Shown in pieces: positions 1 to 8,011 of a stretch of DNA of 64,000 bases (the stretch's first letter is position 1; the number at the start of each line of letters is the position of its first letter). The DNA is from an uncultured Lachnospiraceae bacterium (GTDB lineage Bacteria > Bacillota > Clostridia > Lachnospirales > Lachnospiraceae). The notes beneath the pieces are model-generated. The model was not told the origin of the DNA and did no database searches. It worked only from the letters and a program-made list of their open reading frames with translations. The stretch is taken from positions 193,275 to 257,274 of the forward strand of contig CAJUBP010000001.1 of the NCBI GenBank assembly GCA_910584585.1. Direction: 5' to 3'. The translations under genes and the position numbers were made by a program.

Positions 1-4
1 ACAT

Positions 5-1453
5 ATGAAAAACACCGGGCACACTTCTTCTTTGGCCCCGGTGTATTTCTATGCCACAAGCCGCGGAAAACACCCCGGCATTCTGCTGGGAACTATGGGG
101 CTTCCCCGGGGCAGCGGAGATTTTAAGACCATTCTGAAAGGGGAGACTCTGGCGGACAGCAATTATTCTTTAGATGATATCAGGGGGATCTTTATTCCCC
201 TTTCGGACGAAGTCATGTTCGTGAGCCAGTGGGACGACAGTGAATTTATCCGGAAAAACTTTGTGGAACCAGAGAGCGTTTCAGAAAAGCCGGATTCCCA
301 GTCTGATGAAAGCGGCGCCGAAACCGGGGATTCCGGGCAGGCCAATGGAGCGGAAGCTTCTTCCAAAGCTCAGGGCAGCAGAACCAGCGCTTCTCTTCCA
401 AAGCAAGCCAACGGAACAGCAACCCCATCTCAAACACAGGGTAACCGGGCACACGCCGCCTCTCAAACACAGGCCAACAGAGCACAAGCCGCCTCTCAAA
501 CACAGACCGGCAGGGCAGCAGTTCCTTCTCAAACGCAAGCGAGCAGGGCAAAGGCCGCCTCTCAAATGCAGGCCAACAGGGCAAGAACTGCCTCTTTAAC
601 ACAAGCCAGCAGAGCAGTAATTTCTTCTCAAATACAAGCGAACAAAGCAGATGTTTCTTCTCAAACGCAAAACAACAGAGCAGACGTTTCTTCTCAAACA
701 TTAAACAACAGAGCAGACGTTTCTTCTCAAACGCAAAATAACAGAGCGGAATTGTCTTCTCAAACGCAAGCCGGCAGCGCAGAAACTCCTTCTCCAGAAC
801 GGGCCAAAAAGACAGAAATTCCTTCTCAAACGCAAGCCAACAGCATGGAAATTTCCTCTCAAACGCCAAACGGCAGCACAGAAGCTTCTTCTCAGGATCA
901 GGCCGACAGCGCGGAAATTCCCCCCTCGGAACAGAGCGAAGGAACAAAAGCTTCTTCTCAGAGTAACCCCGCCGTTTCAGCTTCACCGGATCTCCGCGCC
1001 GCAGAGGCCCTCCCCAACTTCAGAGAAAATTTCCAGCACAGAAACGGCATTCCCCTGCCATCCATTCCCAAACCGGAACCCCTGCCGGAAAATTGGAATC
1101 TGAAATGGGAATTTATCATGGAAAATTATCCTGTGATGACCCCTTTTGCCGGGGATGAAAAGACGCTTTGTGTGCGGTGGGAATTAAAAGATCTGCGGCT
1201 GCTGCCCAGGCAGTACTGGTACCTGGGCAATAACAGTTTTCTCCTTCACGGCTTCTTCAACTACCGCTATCTGATTCTCGGCATCACAGAAAAAGCCGAA
1301 AAGAAACGCTGGTTTATCGGAATTCCCGGGGTTTACCAAAATCCTGAACGGGTGATGGCAACATTATTCGGATTCCCGGAATTCCGCAACGAGAAATCCG
1401 CGCCGGTCAACACCGGAGAATTCGGCTACTGGTATCGTTATCTGAACGAGTAG
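5..1453 (+). CDS. Repeat-rich hypothetical protein with conserved C-terminal domain (DUF6128-like), 5' end possibly beyond the window
   Basis: Function unknown. The first in-window ATG is at 5, but the frame is open to the window edge, so the true start may lie upstream and no ribosome binding site can be judged. Residues 1-115 form an N-terminal globular part. Residues 120-317 are about 18 tandem copies of an 11-residue unit of the type SQTQANRADVS, Gln/Ser/Ala-rich and surely unstructured. Residues 335-482 are a Trp/Tyr/Phe-rich domain with WYLGNNSFLLHGF and ending GEFGYWYRYL, which I associate from memory with the clostridial DUF6128 family. No signal peptide or membrane segment is seen. 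The last 47 bases overlap the 3' end of the convergent acetyltransferase gene. Confidence 0.75.
   Translation: MKNTGHTSSLAPVYFYATSRGKHPGILLGTMGLPRGSGDFKTILKGETLADSNYSLDDIRGIFIPLSDEVMFVSQWDDSEFIRKNFVEPESVSEKPDSQSDESGAETGDSGQANGAEASSKAQGSRTSASLPKQANGTATPSQTQGNRAHAASQTQANRAQAASQTQTGRAAVPSQTQASRAKAASQMQANRARTASLTQASRAVISSQIQANKADVSSQTQNNRADVSSQTLNNRADVSSQTQNNRAELSSQTQAGSAETPSPERAKKTEIPSQTQANSMEISSQTPNGSTEASSQDQADSAEIPPSEQSEGTKASSQSNPAVSASPDLRAAEALPNFRENFQHRNGIPLPSIPKPEPLPENWNLKWEFIMENYPVMTPFAGDEKTLCVRWELKDLRLLPRQYWYLGNNSFLLHGFFNYRYLILGITEKAEKKRWFIGIPGVYQNPERVMATLFGFPEFRNEKSAPVNTGEFGYWYRYLNE
362..955 (+). repeat. 33-bp coding tandem repeat, about 18 units
   Basis: In-frame tandem array inside the first gene. 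Each unit encodes 11 residues of the form S-Q-T-Q-x-N-R-A-x-x-S. Units in the middle (about 620-760) are the most alike, and both ends are degenerate. Copy number is likely to vary between strains. Confidence 0.8.
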
Positions 1454-2003
1454 ACGGCTCTTCTGACAGCAGAGCGTACAATTCATGGTCCATCCATTTC
1501 CCATGAAGCATGACGCTCTGCTTTTTGATTCCCTCAAACTCAAACCCCAGTTTCAGCAAAAGCTTCCGGGAAGGCATATTTTGGGGCAGCACACAGGCCT
1601 CAATCCGATGCATTTTCAATTCTTCAAATACTGCCTGAATTCCCCTGGAAATGCTTTCCATGGCATATCCTCTGCCCCAAAACCGCTGATCAAATTTATA
1701 TCCCAGTTCACAGCACTGATAAAACCCATGTCTGATATTATGAAAAGAAACCGTTCCAACGACCCGCTCCGGCTGCCCTTGTTCCTGCACCCAAAAACGA
1801 AGAGACTTCTGCTTTACAGCCAGATTATACTCTCCCTGGAGCAGCATCTTCTGGAATTCCTCCGTATAAAACTGTGAAGGGCGCTCTGTCTCATATTTTT
1901 CAATCACTTCCCTGTTGTCCAGGTAAAACTGCAGAACTTTCGCAGACGCTGTATCATCCAGGATTTTTAATTCCAAACGTTTTGTCCGATATGTCATTTC
2001 CAT
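1407..2003 (-). CDS. GNAT family N-acetyltransferase (RimJ/RimL type)
   Basis: 198-residue acetyltransferase of the RimJ/RimL-like branch, which transfers acetyl from acetyl-CoA to an N-terminal or small-molecule amine; the substrate is unknown. The core shows RVVGTVSFHNI, the acetyl-CoA loop RFWGRGYAMESI and the late motif LPQNMPSRKLLLKLGF. The frame is open up to 2045, but an AGGAG nine bases before the ATG at 2003 (MEMTYRTKRLEL) picks this start. Its 3' end overlaps the preceding convergent gene by 47 bp. It is divergent from tadA. Confidence 0.9.
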   Translation of the reverse strand: MEMTYRTKRLELKILDDTASAKVLQFYLDNREVIEKYETERPSQFYTEEFQKMLLQGEYNLAVKQKSLRFWVQEQGQPERVVGTVSFHNIRHGFYQCCELGYKFDQRFWGRGYAMESISRGIQAVFEELKMHRIEACVLPQNMPSRKLLLKLGFEFEGIKKQSVMLHGKWMDHELYALLSEEPSTRSDNDTSSRILRC

Positions 2004-2055
2004 ATGCAATTTCTCCTGTTTTTCTAATTTGAACGCAAAGGCCAAGGCAGGATGC

Positions 2056-2128
2056 CCTTACCGGTTACAATTCATGCCCATGCCAATCCCCCGCTGATTG
2101 TCGTGGGCATGAATTGTAACCCTTACCG
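2056..2128. repeat. MITE-like palindrome with 8-bp target duplication
   Basis: A 57-bp element (2064-2120) runs from GTTACAATTCATGCCCA to its inverted copy TGGGCATGAATTGTAAC and is bracketed by exact direct repeats CCTTACCG at 2056-2063 and 2121-2128. This is the structure expected of a small non-autonomous transposed element. It lies between the divergent acetyltransferase and tadA genes. Similar elements are at 3566-3637 and 17902-17948. Confidence 0.7.
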
Positions 2129-2160
2129 GCGTACCGAAATATACTTTTCGCAATATTTAT

Positions 2161-2190
2161 TTGGCAAATATGTACTCTCTCGAGTATAAT
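2161..2190 (+). promoter_or_regulatory. Promoter of tadA inside a recurring sequence element
   Basis: The -35 box TTGGCA (2161-2166) and -10 box TATAAT (2185-2190) are 18 bp apart. The stretch from TTTGGCAAATA to CTCGAGTATAAT recurs in related form at 40806-40838, 40872-40901 and 44571-44600, so this promoter appears to sit on a dispersed repeat. Confidence 0.65.
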
Positions 2191-2227
2191 AACATTTACA
2201 GATATCAGATGTCCAGAAGGAGGGTCT

Positions 2228-2716
2228 ATGAATCAGGAAGAAAAATTTATGAAAGCCGCCATCCGGGAGGCGAAAAAAGCAGAAAAAATCCAGGAAGTCC
2301 CCATTGGCTGCGTGATTGTGTCTGAAGGAAAAATCATTGCCCGGGGGTATAACCGGAGAAATACGGACAAAAACACTCTGGCCCACGCTGAACTTTCCGC
2401 CATCAAAAAAGCCAGCAAAAAACTGGGAGACTGGCGGCTGGAGGGCTGCACCATGTATGTAACTTTAGAACCCTGCCAGATGTGCGCCGGGGCCATTGTG
2501 CAGGCACGGATGGACAAGGTGGTCATCGGCAGCATGAATCCCAAAGCCGGGTGCGCCGGTTCTGTACTGAACCTTCTGCAGATTCCGGCTTTCAACCACC
2601 AGGTGGAACTGGAAATCGGCATACTGGAAGAAGAATGTTCCTCCATGCTCAGCGGTTTCTTCAGAAACCTTCGGGAACAAAAAAAGAAATTGGACAAAAA
2701 CCTCCGGAATAGTTGA
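2228..2716 (+). CDS. tadA: tRNA-specific adenosine deaminase TadA
   Basis: Zinc enzyme that converts adenosine-34 of tRNA-Arg(ACG) to inosine in the cytoplasm. The 162-residue protein has the deaminase signature: LAHAELSA (His zinc ligand and catalytic Glu) and EPCQMCAGAI (the PCxxC zinc ligands). Length is typical. Start ATG 2228 follows AGAAGGAGG by about six bases. The SRP RNA promoter begins three bases before the tadA stop codon; a tadA-ffs arrangement is common in Firmicutes. Confidence 0.97.
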   Translation: MNQEEKFMKAAIREAKKAEKIQEVPIGCVIVSEGKIIARGYNRRNTDKNTLAHAELSAIKKASKKLGDWRLEGCTMYVTLEPCQMCAGAIVQARMDKVVIGSMNPKAGCAGSVLNLLQIPAFNHQVELEIGILEEECSSMLSGFFRNLREQKKKLDKNLRNS

Positions 2717-2741
2717 CTTTTTCACAGAAAAAGGATATACT
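2713..2741 (+). promoter_or_regulatory. Promoter of the SRP RNA gene
   Basis: TTGACT (2713-2718), a 17-bp spacer and TATACT (2736-2741). Transcription would begin close to the first base of the RNA, 2748/2749. The -35 box overlaps the tadA stop codon. Confidence 0.85.
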
Positions 2742-2748
2742 TAGGTAT

Positions 2749-3015
2749 CCGAGCAGCTGGGGCGTTAGCGGTGCCCTGTACCAACAATCCGCTATAGTTG
2801 GAGTGATGCTTTGCCCCGGGTTTTTGCCTGTGGGGCTGCCTTTTATAAGTGGTGACGACGTTTGGGTCTTACGCAATGGAACTCTGTGAACCGTGTCAGG
2901 TTGGGAACAAAGCAGCACTAAGCAGAACCTTTCATGTGCCGTGAGGGCGCCTGGGCCGAGCTAACTGTAAAAGTAACGCCCATGGTCAGGATTCAAAGCA
3001 AAGCGCTCGGTTTTT
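2749..3015 (+). ncRNA. ffs: Signal recognition particle RNA, large Gram-positive type
   Basis: RNA core of the signal recognition particle, which binds Ffh and targets nascent membrane and secreted proteins. Visible hallmarks are the Alu-domain start with GCGGTGCCCTGTACC, the S-domain Ffh-binding loop GTCAGGTTGGGAAC followed by AAAGCAGCAC, and pairing of the ends (CCGAGC at 2749-2754 with GCTCGG at 3005-3010), followed by a T run. The length of about 265 nt matches the Bacillus/Clostridium type with an Alu domain, not the short 4.5S form. Confidence 0.95.
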
Positions 3016-3051
3016 GATATCCACAATTGCCCACAGCGAAGGAGATTTCCA

Positions 3052-3531
3052 TTGAAAAAATTAATGCATAAAACCAGGCATGCTTTATTCGAATCCTGTG
3101 ATTTTTTGGAACTTCTGATGGCCCTCGTAGTTTTAGCCGCCCTTTTGATTGCCTGCGGCTCCCTTGGCAGCTCCTTTTTGAACTTTTGGAATAACAGACA
3201 CGCCAGCGAAGCTTTCCTGACTTTTGTAGGCCATGTATTTAATATCCTGATTGGAATTGAGTTTCTGAAAATGCTCTGCCAGCCCAGCGGAGATACGGTA
3301 TTGGAAGTTTTAATGTTCCTTGTGGCCCGCCATATGATTCTGGATCACACCACAGTCATCGAGAATCTTCTTACCATTATAAGCATCGGCCTCCTGTTTT
3401 CCATCAAGAAATATATCAGCCTGCCTGCCGGAAAGGAAAACTACCGTATCTTTTCAAGTAATTCCGATTCGAAAGATTCGGAACCGGCCAAGGATGATAT
3501 CCAGGAAGAAAATTCCAGGCATTTGCCATAA
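3052..3531 (+). CDS. PsiE-like small membrane protein
   Basis: 159-residue integral membrane protein resembling the phosphate-starvation PsiE family; the role is unknown. Four hydrophobic segments lie at about residues 19-40, 57-73, 83-98 and 104-121, with the family-like stretch GIEFLKMLCQPS and VLEVLMFLVARHMIL. The C-terminal 40 residues are polar. The start is TTG at 3052, six bases after GGAG; no ATG fits. It directly follows the SRP RNA terminator and stands alone, with a palindromic repeat behind it. Confidence 0.8.
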   Translation: MKKLMHKTRHALFESCDFLELLMALVVLAALLIACGSLGSSFLNFWNNRHASEAFLTFVGHVFNILIGIEFLKMLCQPSGDTVLEVLMFLVARHMILDHTTVIENLLTIISIGLLFSIKKYISLPAGKENYRIFSSNSDSKDSEPAKDDIQEENSRHLP

Positions 3532-3565
3532 TCCCCTTCGGCAGGCTCCGCGGACGTTCTGCCCA

Positions 3566-3637
3566 GGAAAATTGTAACAGCTCAGCCCAGAACTTTGCAC
3601 TTGCTGCAAAGTCCTGGCTGAACTGTTATGGAAAATT
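3566..3637. repeat. MITE-like palindrome with 8-bp target duplication
   Basis: A 56-bp element (3574-3629) starts GTAACAGCTCAGCC and ends with the near-complement GGCTGAACTGTTAT, with an inner pair ACTTTGCA/TGCAAAGT. Exact direct repeats GGAAAATT flank it at 3566-3573 and 3630-3637. It lies between the PsiE-like gene and perR and could also end transcription of the former. Confidence 0.7.
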
Positions 3638-3645
3638 TTGGAAAC

Positions 3646-3712
3646 TAATCCCCAGCCCTTGACTTTTTAACGGCTGGGGATTATATTTATTAGGAAATCA
3701 ATAACGATTATT
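3646..3712 (+). promoter_or_regulatory. perR promoter, palindrome and PerR-box-like operator
   Basis: The promoter is TTGACT (3659-3664), 17 bp, TATATT (3682-3687). A perfect 12-bp inverted repeat (TAATCCCCAGCC at 3646-3657 and its complement at 3672-3683) encloses the -35 box. AATAACGATTATT at 3700-3712, just after the expected start of transcription, is a near-palindrome that resembles the PerR box and shares the core TAACRATTA with the operator of the next gene. Autoregulation is inferred. Confidence 0.6.
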
Positions 3713-3738
3713 ATTATTTACAGGAGGAAAGACCATTG

Positions 3739-4200
3739 ATGAAATACAGCCGCCAACGGGAGTGTATCAGGGAGTTTCTTTCCGGCCGCCAGGATCACCC
3801 GACCGCCGAAACGGTTTACTTAAATGTAAAAAAAGAGTTTCCAAATATCAGCCTTGGAACTGTATACCGTAACCTGTCTCTGTTGACGGAGGTTGGGGAA
3901 ATTCAGAAGATTTCCACCGGTATCGGGCCGGACCGCTTTGACTGGAACACCGACCCCCATTACCATGTGCTCTGCAAGGGATGCGGCAGCGTGATGGATT
4001 TAAAGCTGGAAAATATAAATCACATCAACATTCTGGCAGGCAATGAATTTGAGGGCCGGATTGACGGACATATTGCGTATTTTTTAGGAACCTGCAAAAC
4101 CTGCCTGCGAAAAGAAGCAGACCGGCAGAATCCGAGAGAAGAATACGCCGCCGGCACAGAGCAGGAAATTGTCACAGAAAAAACACAAAATATTTCTTGA
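3739..4200 (+). CDS. perR: Fur family peroxide-responsive repressor (PerR-like)
   Basis: Metal-dependent winged-helix repressor of oxidative stress genes. The N-terminal DNA-binding domain includes HPTAETVY and the recognition helix region SLGTVYRNL. The C-terminal part carries the HYHVLCKGCG and CKTC cysteine pairs of the structural zinc site and the metal-ligand histidines. A TTG at 3736 and an ATG at 3739 both fit the AGGAGG at 3722-3727; the ATG is chosen. A PerR rather than Fur role is inferred from the rubrerythrin gene directly downstream, whose promoter overlaps the perR stop codon and has a matching palindrome. The C-terminal tail after the last CxxC is longer and more polar than usual. 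Confidence 0.88.
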   Translation: MKYSRQRECIREFLSGRQDHPTAETVYLNVKKEFPNISLGTVYRNLSLLTEVGEIQKISTGIGPDRFDWNTDPHYHVLCKGCGSVMDLKLENINHINILAGNEFEGRIDGHIAYFLGTCKTCLRKEADRQNPREEYAAGTEQEIVTEKTQNIS

Positions 4201-4245
4201 CATGCCTCACAAGATATGATATCTTAATTTCAGTAACAATTACTG
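4197..4245 (+). promoter_or_regulatory. Reverse rubrerythrin promoter with PerR-box-like operator
   Basis: TTGACA (4197-4202) overlaps the perR stop codon; a 17-bp spacer leads to TATCTT (4220-4225). The perfect palindrome CAGTAACAATTACTG (4231-4245) covers the expected transcription start. Its core TAACAATTA matches the TAACGATTA of the perR operator. Confidence 0.7.
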
Positions 4246-4296
4246 TTTTTACTTTGCTAAATAAAATTTAAAACATATAGAAAGGAAGAAATCATT

Positions 4297-4839
4297 ATGA
4301 AAAAATTTGTATGTAATGTATGCGGTTATGTTTATGAAGGAGATGCAGCGCCGGAGAAATGTCCCCAGTGCAACGCTCCCGCTTCCAAATTCACAGAGCA
4401 GTCAGGAGAGATGAGCTGGGCTGCTGAACATGTTGTAGGGGTTGCTCAGGGCGTTTCTGAAGATATCATCGAAGATTTGAGAGCAAACTTCAACGGAGAG
4501 TGCACCGAAGTTGGTATGTATCTGGCTATGGCAAGAGTTGCCCACAGAGAAGGATATCCGGAAATCGGCCTGTACTGGGAGAAAGCTGCTTATGAAGAAG
4601 CAGAGCATGCCGCTAAATTCGCTGAATTGTTAGGCGAAGTTGTTACAGACAGCACCAAGAAGAATCTGGAAATGAGAATTGAGGCAGAAAACGGCGCTAC
4701 CGCTGGCAAGACTGACCTTGCAAAACGCGCGAAGGCTGCGAACCTTGATGCTATTCACGATACCGTGCATGAAATGGCAAGGGATGAGGCAAGACATGGC
4801 AAAGCATTCGCAGGTCTGTTGAAGAGATACTTCGGTTAA
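4297..4839 (+). CDS. Reverse rubrerythrin (N-terminal rubredoxin, C-terminal di-iron domain)
   Basis: Cytoplasmic NADH-dependent peroxidase of anaerobes that reduces hydrogen peroxide through a rubredoxin iron and a di-iron site. The domain order is reversed relative to classical rubrerythrin: the rubredoxin knuckles CNVCGYVY and CPQCNAP come first (residues 6-26), then the four-helix di-iron domain with NGECTEVGMY, YEEAEHAAKF and RDEARHGKAF. The 180-residue length is typical. Start ATG 4297 follows AAAGGAAG. Expected to be induced by peroxide through PerR. Confidence 0.95.
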   Translation: MKKFVCNVCGYVYEGDAAPEKCPQCNAPASKFTEQSGEMSWAAEHVVGVAQGVSEDIIEDLRANFNGECTEVGMYLAMARVAHREGYPEIGLYWEKAAYEEAEHAAKFAELLGEVVTDSTKKNLEMRIEAENGATAGKTDLAKRAKAANLDAIHDTVHEMARDEARHGKAFAGLLKRYFG

Positions 4840-4867
4840 TCCAAAATGGCATAAAATAGAGCTTTTT

Positions 4868-4903
4868 AAGAGGAATGAGTGTACAGCGCTCGTTCCTCTT
4901 TTT
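4868..4903 (+). terminator. Rho-independent terminator after reverse rubrerythrin
   Basis: Stem AAGAGGAATGAG (4868-4879) pairs with CTCGTTCCTCTT (4889-4900) with one mismatch, followed by a short T run. Confidence 0.85.
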
Positions 4904-4945
4904 GGGTTGTTTACACTCTTTTTATGCCCTCATTCAGTGGTATCT

Positions 4946-7900
4946 CTATCCCAACAGTTCCAGCATTTCCTCTTTTGTAAATTTCACCCCTTCGAACCCC
5001 TCGTGCCCCAATAGCTGCTCCGCCAGTTCACTTTTCTTCTCCTGCAGTCTCAGGATTTTCTCTTCAATAGTATTCTTGGCAATCAGCTTGTACACAGTTA
5101 CCGGATTTTTCTGGCCAATCCGGTGGGCCCGGTCGGTGGCCTGGTTCTGCACCGCCACATTCCACCAGGGATCATAGTGGATCACAATATCCGCAGCAGT
5201 CAGGTTCAGTCCGGTGCCCCCTGCTTTCAGGGAAATACAAAACACCGGACACTCTCCCTGCTGGAAAGAAGCTACCAGTTCCGCCCGCCGTTCTTTGGGC
5301 GTTGCCCCCGTCAATGTCAGGAAAGGAATCCTTTCTTTCTGCATCCTCTCCTGCAGAATGGAGAGCATGGAGGTAAACTGGGAAAACAGAAGTATTTTGT
5401 GCCCGCCGTCTATGGCATTCTTTATCAGATCCATGCACATCAGCAGTTTTGCCGACTCTCCCTGATAATTCTGATACACCAGCGACGGGTCGCAGCAAAG
5501 CTGGCGCAGCCTTGTAAGCTCTGCCAGTATCTGTATTTTTCCCGAAGCAAATTCTTCTTCCGTCTGCCCGTCCAGCATCATCCTCATGCGCTGCACATGG
5601 GCGGCGTATAGTTTCTCCTGCTCTTCGTCCATCCGGGCGAATACCGCCTCTTCCAATTTGGCGGGCAAGTCCTTCAGCACGTCTTTTTTCAGCCGCCGCA
5701 GGACAAAGGGACGGATCATTTTCCGTAGGTGCCCTCTGACTTCATCGTCCTGCCCTGTTACTGCGGGAATCTCTATTTCATCCCGAAAACGGCTGTAGCT
5801 GTATAAAAATCCCGGCATCAGATAATCAAAGATACTCCACAGCTCGCTGAGCCTGTTTTCAATGGGCGTTCCGGTCAGGGCTGCCTTGAACCCCGCCCGG
5901 ATATTTTTCACTGCCTTTGCCGCCCTTGTATTGTGGTTCTTGATGTACTGTGCCTCATCGATAATTTCATGGAGAAAACTGTATTCCTTATAAGATTCCT
6001 CATCTCTGCGCAGTAAATCATAAGAGGTAATCAGAATATCCAACTCTCCTGCAGAATCAATGATTTCCTTACGTTCGGGGCCTGTTCCTGTCACGGTCAC
6101 TGCTCGCATCCCCGGCGCAAACTTCTCAATCTCGCTTTTCCAGTTAAACACCAGAGACGCCGGACAGACGATCAATGCGAATCTTTTTGTTTTTCGGTGA
6201 TCCAAACTGCATTCCGCCAGACCATTGTCTGACTGCTCTGACAGCAGAAACGCAATGACCTGCAGGGTTTTTCCCAGTCCCATATCGTCTGCCAGAATCC
6301 CGCCGAATCCGTTGGCATGTAAGGTTTTCAGCCACAGAAACCCCTGTTTCTGGTATTCGCGCATGACCTTTTCCAGAGATTTCGGCACTTCAAAATCATT
6401 GTCCTCCACCGTCTTCATGTTCCGGACCAGTCTTTTGAACTTTCTGTCCTTGACTGCATGAAAACGGTTCTGATCCTTCAATTCTCCATCCAGGAATAAC
6501 GCACGGTATTTGGGAAGCGTGATACTGCCCTGGCTCCACTGGCTGGCAGGAACCATAATCCCTTCCTGAATTCTGGAGAGGACGGCCAGCCCGTCTTCTT
6601 CCATACTCAGGAAATCTCCGCTCTTTAACCGGAAAAACTTCCGTTTCCGCTGATAGGAGGAAAGGATTTCAATCAGTTCTGAAAGAGGCATGTCCTCGCT
6701 TTCCAGAGTCAGTTCCAACAAATCCCCCTTCAGCGACACTCCCACGGACAGGGAGGGCGAAGGGTTCACCTGAATGGATTTTAAAGCGTCGCTGACGAAG
6801 ATATTTCCAACTCTGGCCAGTTCTTCGATTCCTTCTGTCAGCAATGCATATAATTTCTCGTCATCCCCCGCAAGAACCATCTGCTTTTTCTGGAAATCCA
6901 TGTTCTGGAACCAAACGCGGACCCGCTCCCGCTGCTTCAATTCCGCCAATTCATCCCGGTTCTCTATGATACGGGGTTTATCAAAAATATTGTACCTTTG
7001 TTCTTCATAACGCACATACATTTCGCAGGTTACCGTCTGCTTATCCGGCGCGTCTAAGTAAATCTCATACTCCGGCTCCGGAGGCAGATACTGTTTTTCC
7101 TGAAATTCCTGCCGCCTGATCTGATAATGCCGTTCCAGAACCGGCAGAAGCTCCCGGCAAAAAGCAGGCAATTCTCCCTGGGATACAAAGCATTCACGGT
7201 ATTTATATTCGCTCATGTATTCCCAGAAAGGGCGGATTTCCCGTACCTCTTCCATAGGTATCCGGTAGATCACGCCGTCTTTCCACAGATATCCATACCG
7301 GCTGCCGAACGTATAAAACATCTCTTCCTGTTCTATCACCGCCCCGCCTTCCTGTCCACGGACAGACAACAGCGGCTGATAAGATTCGTCGGAAACGCAG
7401 TACATCCGACCGGAATGACAATCCATCTCGGCATAAAATTCCTCCGTTCCCACAGCCTGGAAAAATTCGTCCATATTCCCGCTGTGGATATGAACATACC
7501 GATTGTCATTCCTGTGATAATAATTCAGCGTCTGCCTGCTTCTGTTGCGGTTTTCCGCCACTGTTACAAGAAATTCTGCCAATGCCCTGCCCCGGTCTGT
7601 AAACACTTCGGGAGTGTGATAGAATTCCAGTTCCTTTCCGTATGAAACCAAATCTTCCCGGCGCATAGCGTTAGCGAAAGTCATGATATTCTTCAGTACA
7701 TACTTCCGGCTGATTCCGATTTTAAATTCCGCCTGAAGCGAACCGCAGCTGACAGACAACTGGGGAACGATATCTATCTTGCCCTCCAATTCCGCCTGGT
7801 GAAAGGCAAGATGCTCTTTTTCTTTGTACTGGCGGATCAGGCGGGACAGTCCGTAACTGCTGCTGCGGCCCGGCGCAATGCCTTTGCTGGCAGAAGAGCC

Positions 7901-7960
7901 GGTGGACAGAATTTTTCCATTTCGCTTTAGTGTGTTTTCTTCTGGGGGGGTTCTATCCAT
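4946..7960 (-). CDS. SNF2/Rad54 family helicase-like ATPase
   Basis: 1004-residue SWI2/SNF2 ATPase, a double-stranded-DNA translocase that remodels nucleoprotein; the bacterial role is not established. The N-terminal half (about 30-480) matches the bacterial SNF2-associated region. The ATPase has DDMGLGKT (about 556, Walker A), DEAQYIKN (about 664) and the C-terminal RecA motif TDRAHRIGQ (about 948). Start ATG 7960 follows GCAGGAGA. Many relatives begin with a SWIM zinc finger; none is present here and only 51 bp separates the start from glgD, so this protein is the short form. Codons 4-6 contain a run of seven C (ACCCCCCCA), a possible slippage site. Confidence 0.93.
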   Translation of the reverse strand: MDRTPPEENTLKRNGKILSTGSSASKGIAPGRSSSYGLSRLIRQYKEKEHLAFHQAELEGKIDIVPQLSVSCGSLQAEFKIGISRKYVLKNIMTFANAMRREDLVSYGKELEFYHTPEVFTDRGRALAEFLVTVAENRNRSRQTLNYYHRNDNRYVHIHSGNMDEFFQAVGTEEFYAEMDCHSGRMYCVSDESYQPLLSVRGQEGGAVIEQEEMFYTFGSRYGYLWKDGVIYRIPMEEVREIRPFWEYMSEYKYRECFVSQGELPAFCRELLPVLERHYQIRRQEFQEKQYLPPEPEYEIYLDAPDKQTVTCEMYVRYEEQRYNIFDKPRIIENRDELAELKQRERVRVWFQNMDFQKKQMVLAGDDEKLYALLTEGIEELARVGNIFVSDALKSIQVNPSPSLSVGVSLKGDLLELTLESEDMPLSELIEILSSYQRKRKFFRLKSGDFLSMEEDGLAVLSRIQEGIMVPASQWSQGSITLPKYRALFLDGELKDQNRFHAVKDRKFKRLVRNMKTVEDNDFEVPKSLEKVMREYQKQGFLWLKTLHANGFGGILADDMGLGKTLQVIAFLLSEQSDNGLAECSLDHRKTKRFALIVCPASLVFNWKSEIEKFAPGMRAVTVTGTGPERKEIIDSAGELDILITSYDLLRRDEESYKEYSFLHEIIDEAQYIKNHNTRAAKAVKNIRAGFKAALTGTPIENRLSELWSIFDYLMPGFLYSYSRFRDEIEIPAVTGQDDEVRGHLRKMIRPFVLRRLKKDVLKDLPAKLEEAVFARMDEEQEKLYAAHVQRMRMMLDGQTEEEFASGKIQILAELTRLRQLCCDPSLVYQNYQGESAKLLMCMDLIKNAIDGGHKILLFSQFTSMLSILQERMQKERIPFLTLTGATPKERRAELVASFQQGECPVFCISLKAGGTGLNLTAADIVIHYDPWWNVAVQNQATDRAHRIGQKNPVTVYKLIAKNTIEEKILRLQEKKSELAEQLLGHEGFEGVKFTKEEMLELLG

Positions 7961-8011
7961 TTGCTGTCTCCTGCTTTATGAAGAATATGGGTTGCGGGCT
8001 TTGTAACCGGT

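Noticed and set aside
246..986. Long minus-strand frame opposite the 11-residue repeats
   Set aside because: A by-product of the 33-bp repeat; Cys/Leu/Arg-rich periodic translation with no family features.
7127..7645. 172-codon plus-strand frame within the SNF2 gene, and similar long frames opposite glgC, SbcC and others
   Set aside because: They lie fully inside well-supported genes on the other strand, without ribosome binding sites or recognisable domains.
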